A stretch of DNA of 64,000 nt from Rachycentron canadum. Lineage: Eukaryota > Chordata > Actinopteri > Carangiformes > Rachycentridae. Below, piece after piece: positions 61,273-64,000 of this stretch. The position numbers were made by a program, and so were the translations under genes. The notes beneath the pieces are model-generated. The model did not search any database and was not told where the DNA came from. It saw nothing but the letters and a program-made list of their open reading frames with translations. Location: assembly GCA_038496675.1 (NCBI GenBank), contig CM076671.1:11902703-11966702 (forward strand), read 5' to 3'. Position 1 is the first letter of the stretch; every line of letters starts with the position of its first letter.

Positions 61273-62131
61273 TATGGCCACTGTCGGTGAAATATTTTGG
61301 CTTATTTGCTCAAAGTAAGCGGAGTCTGTTTACCGTCCTCAGTCACGCTGGACCATGAGAAACCCGTCAGGAGGTAAAAAAGGTGACCAGACAAGCTTTA
61401 ATATAAAACGAACTCACCATGAAATGTCTCCACACAGTAATTTTACCGCCAACGAAGAGGAGTTGGTCGAAAACTTTCACAAACTGCTGTTAAAACTGCT
61501 CAGTAGTAAACTCCAGCTGCTCCAAAGCCATGCTGGACTGTATATTTCCGGGATGTGTAACAACTAAATATGACCGGTTAAAAAAAAACCCGTCGCAACA
61601 TAAGCGCCATTTGCCATTTTCAAAGCTACACAATATAACAACTATGGTGTATTTTTTTTATTATTATTGTTTGTGGGCTCATACAGTATATTAATACGGG
61701 TATGTTTTGATTTTTATTTTTTATTTCAAATGCGGAAAACCGTCCATGGCGACTGTTTCACGTCGTACCGATTTTAAGGTGGGACAGCGTGTAGGCAAGA
61801 TGGTTGATCGTCGATGCCAACGAGACTGTGGACTTTTGACAGAAAATAAAAAAAGGAGGCACTGTGGATGTTGGTAGACATGTTGATTATAACTTTATAA
61901 GTTGAGGGACAGTCACTTCACGCATGTTTTCAGATAAATACGTCGCATCGCATATTTCGAGGACACCTTGGTAAATACCTAAAATATCTGGTCTATTAAT
62001 GAGAGGCATTAGCAGTATCTTGGTGAACCAAACACATACAACATAAACGTATTTAAAAGTTAAAATACGTGGGTCTTATCTGTTTCATCTGTTGGTCGAG
62101 TGGTTATGCTCTGTTTTTGTTGTCTTTTCAG
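61273..62131. promoter_or_regulatory. Shared upstream region of the divergent pair rexo4 / pigp
   Basis: About 860 bp separate the two start codons, which point away from each other; vertebrate gene pairs this close often share a bidirectional promoter. A plausible pigp 5' UTR donor (CCTTG|GTAAAT at about 61968) would join to the acceptor before 62132. A plus-strand open frame at 61355-61567 is discussed under findings. Confidence 0.5.
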
Positions 62132-62134
62132 ATC

Positions 62135-63591
62135 ATGGTGGAAAACTCTCCCTCTCCTCTGCCTGAGAGGGCAATTTATGGGTTTGTTCTCTTCCTTGGC
62201 TCAAAGTTTGGCTTCTGTAAGTCCAATATTGTTTTTTTTGTTTGTTTGTTTTTTGTTTGTTTCAATATATTCAGAACAGGCATAAAGGGAATATATTTTC
62301 AAACATTTTACAGGCTTCAGAACAATTTGAATCAGTCTGACTTCCGGGTCACGTTGTAACCCGAGCATATTATGTCGTAGTACATATTAGATACAATAAT
62401 ATATGTAGCCCAAGTGTCTCTTATATATTATCATTAGATCTCACTCTCCCTTTCAAAATTTTTAAATATTGGTTAAACGCATACCTAAGATTTGCAGAAC
62501 ATAAATCTACTAATTACTATTAATAAACTCTATGTCAGACACAGTTATTAAGTTTTCAAATAAAAAATGTCTGCTCTGTCTCTTTATATTACATCTACTT
62601 TCCCGTCTTCTCTCCACAGTTCTGTATTGTCTGTGGGCCTTTGTACCAGAGGAGTGGCTCCATTCAATAGGACTCACTTACTGGCCTCAAAAGTAAGTTT
62701 AAAACGCCCTAACCAGATACTAGCTATTAAGTAAAGAGTCCCTGGCTTTGCTGTTAAAAGGTCCTTTTGTACAAAGTGAGATAGTTTCCATATCAATGCT
62801 GTGAAAGTACCAAAGTGCTTGGCTCACTGACCTGTTGCTACTATAGCTCCAGACAGAAACCTAAGAGAGATGATGTAAAACTATACTGAGGTAGTTAAAA
62901 ACACACATTAAAACACACAAATACTGTATATCTTAAAAAAAAAAAACTGTATATCTTATGCATATCATATCTATATATCTCATGTATATCAACTCTTGTA
63001 AAAGGATAAGTGTAAAATACGGGCCCCTTAAATGAATACATGCCTCAGGAAATGCACGTACCACAATAAGGTTTATGATCTGTTAGCTGAAAGATTTTGT
63101 CTTGTGTAGATATTGGGCTCTCGCGGTGCCAATCTATCTGCTGGTTGCATTAATGATCCTCGTGCTGTTGCTGTTTGGTGTGAACATGAACAACACAGCT
63201 CCACTGGACTCAGTGGACAACATTACAGGTGAGGGCATTTCTATATGCTAACTGAGCTACTGGTTAGGTGACACATCATTTATGTGGCAACAATACAGAT
63301 TTACGAGATTCTAAATTTTATATATACTGTATATTTTAATTGGTAAAATACCATACATTTCATTTGACAGCATGCCCCCAGACCTGACAAAATACTTAAG
63401 GGAAAATGTTTTCCTGGATTGCTGAAATCCTGAACTTCCTGACCCTAACACCCCATAAACGTCTTCTTTCTGTGACAGATGTGTACGCTCGAGGCCAGAG
63501 GACAGAGGGTTACCGCATGGGGGGAATACCCAGACTGAAAGATGCCTCCATTAGTGAAGTCAACAAAATGTTCTACTTGTCGTCCAAATGA
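62135..63591 (+). CDS. pigp: GPI-GlcNAc transferase subunit P (PIG-P), complete
   Basis: Small membrane subunit of the GPI-GlcNAc transferase that starts glycosylphosphatidylinositol anchor synthesis at the endoplasmic reticulum. Four coding exons (plus): 62135-62216, 62620-62692, 63110-63228, 63479-63591; GT-AG junctions and phases agree, giving 128 residues. The N-terminus MVENSPSPLPERAIYGFVLF matches the vertebrate protein almost exactly. Two membrane segments are visible (about residues 13-36, and 53-78 with YWALAVPIYLLVALMILV), and GLTYWPQKYWA between them is the family's signature. The C-terminal tail ends DASISEVNKMFYLSSK. The acceptor three bases before the ATG implies an upstream non-coding exon. 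It is slightly shorter than the human protein at the C-terminus. Confidence 0.97.
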
Positions 63592-63965
63592 TAACAAACA
63601 TTTGGACATTTGGCTGGAGGCAGAGCAGAAGTGACACTGCTGGGGATATATGGTGGTGTCACTGTCACTGTGACAACACCACTGTCACTGACTCCACTGT
63701 TTATAAAAGGGGGATTATTTCATTATTTATTCATCCAGGAGCAATGCATCATGGGGCAAAGGTTTACTGAATGAACTTTTTCAGACTTTTACTGATGCTC
63801 TACATTTCTGTACAAAATGCACAAAATTGTGTTCAGTATGTTTGTTAATAACAGTGACAAGCTGAAGGTGATGTACCACAATATCACAACTGTAAAAATA
63901 TGTACATTGAATGTAAAAGACAGCGTGTGATTATTTTCAATAAATTATAGACTCTTTATATATAT
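63592..63965 (+). other. pigp 3' UTR with AATAAA signal
   Basis: An AATAAA lies at 63939-63944, about 350 bp after the stop codon. It is the first good poly(A) signal on this strand, so the mRNA probably ends within about 30 bp of it. The GTGACA/CACTG-rich stretch 63625-63695 can pair with itself. Confidence 0.7.
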
Positions 63966-64000
63966 ATTGATATGTTGTAACATTTATTTCTTTAATATCA

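Noticed and set aside
1..64000. tRNA, rRNA, CRISPR arrays, endogenous viral genes, transposase or reverse transcriptase frames
   Set aside because: Looked for on both strands and found none that could be supported.

Overview
This is a eukaryotic nuclear window, most likely from a ray-finned (percomorph-like teleost) fish. The coding exons are interrupted by GT-AG introns. The proteins closely follow vertebrate families, mostly with short introns. CA/GT microsatellites are dense, and two interspersed repeats look like tRNA-derived SINEs of the kind common in teleosts. Nothing looks bacterial, viral or CRISPR-like.

Region 1 (1-14874) is gene-dense. The minus strand carries the 5' two thirds of xanthine dehydrogenase (xdh, 21 coding exons, 53-7530), and the gene runs off the left edge. 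Upstream of it, also on the minus strand, lies the 3' three quarters of a membrane adenylyl cyclase most like type 8 (adcy8-like, 20 exons, 9033-14843); its N-terminal exons are lost at a 500-N gap (14875-15374).

Region 2 (15375-33790) lies between two gaps of exactly 500 Ns. I find no gene in it. It holds SINE-like copies, other interspersed repeats, an AT-rich degenerate tandem repeat, microsatellites and several non-repetitive stretches that look like conserved non-coding elements. Region 3 (34291-50640) contains one coding exon, at 43091-43711 on the minus strand: the first coding exon of a Kv3 potassium channel (kcnc4), encoding the inactivation ball and T1 domain. The rest of that channel is not visible anywhere to its left, so the contig order or the gap contents are suspect. 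The exon is flanked by long polypurine/polypyrimidine stretches.

Region 4 (51023-64000) starts with about 7.6 kb of gene-free sequence that includes a long inverted repeat (about 54583-55600). It ends with a divergent gene pair: rexo4 (8 exons, minus, complete, 423 codons plus stop) and pigp (4 coding exons, plus, complete, 128 codons plus stop). The two share an upstream region of about 860 bp between start codons.

The five genes do not form a pathway: purine catabolism (xdh), cAMP signalling (adcy8-like), neuronal and muscle excitability (kcnc4), nucleolar RNA processing (rexo4) and GPI-anchor synthesis (pigp). I found no convincing new system. The observations most worth checking are the orphan kcnc4 exon and its assembly context, the divergent adcy8 copy, the splice-adjacent CA repeat in xdh, the inverted repeat and the candidate regulatory elements in the gene-free contig.
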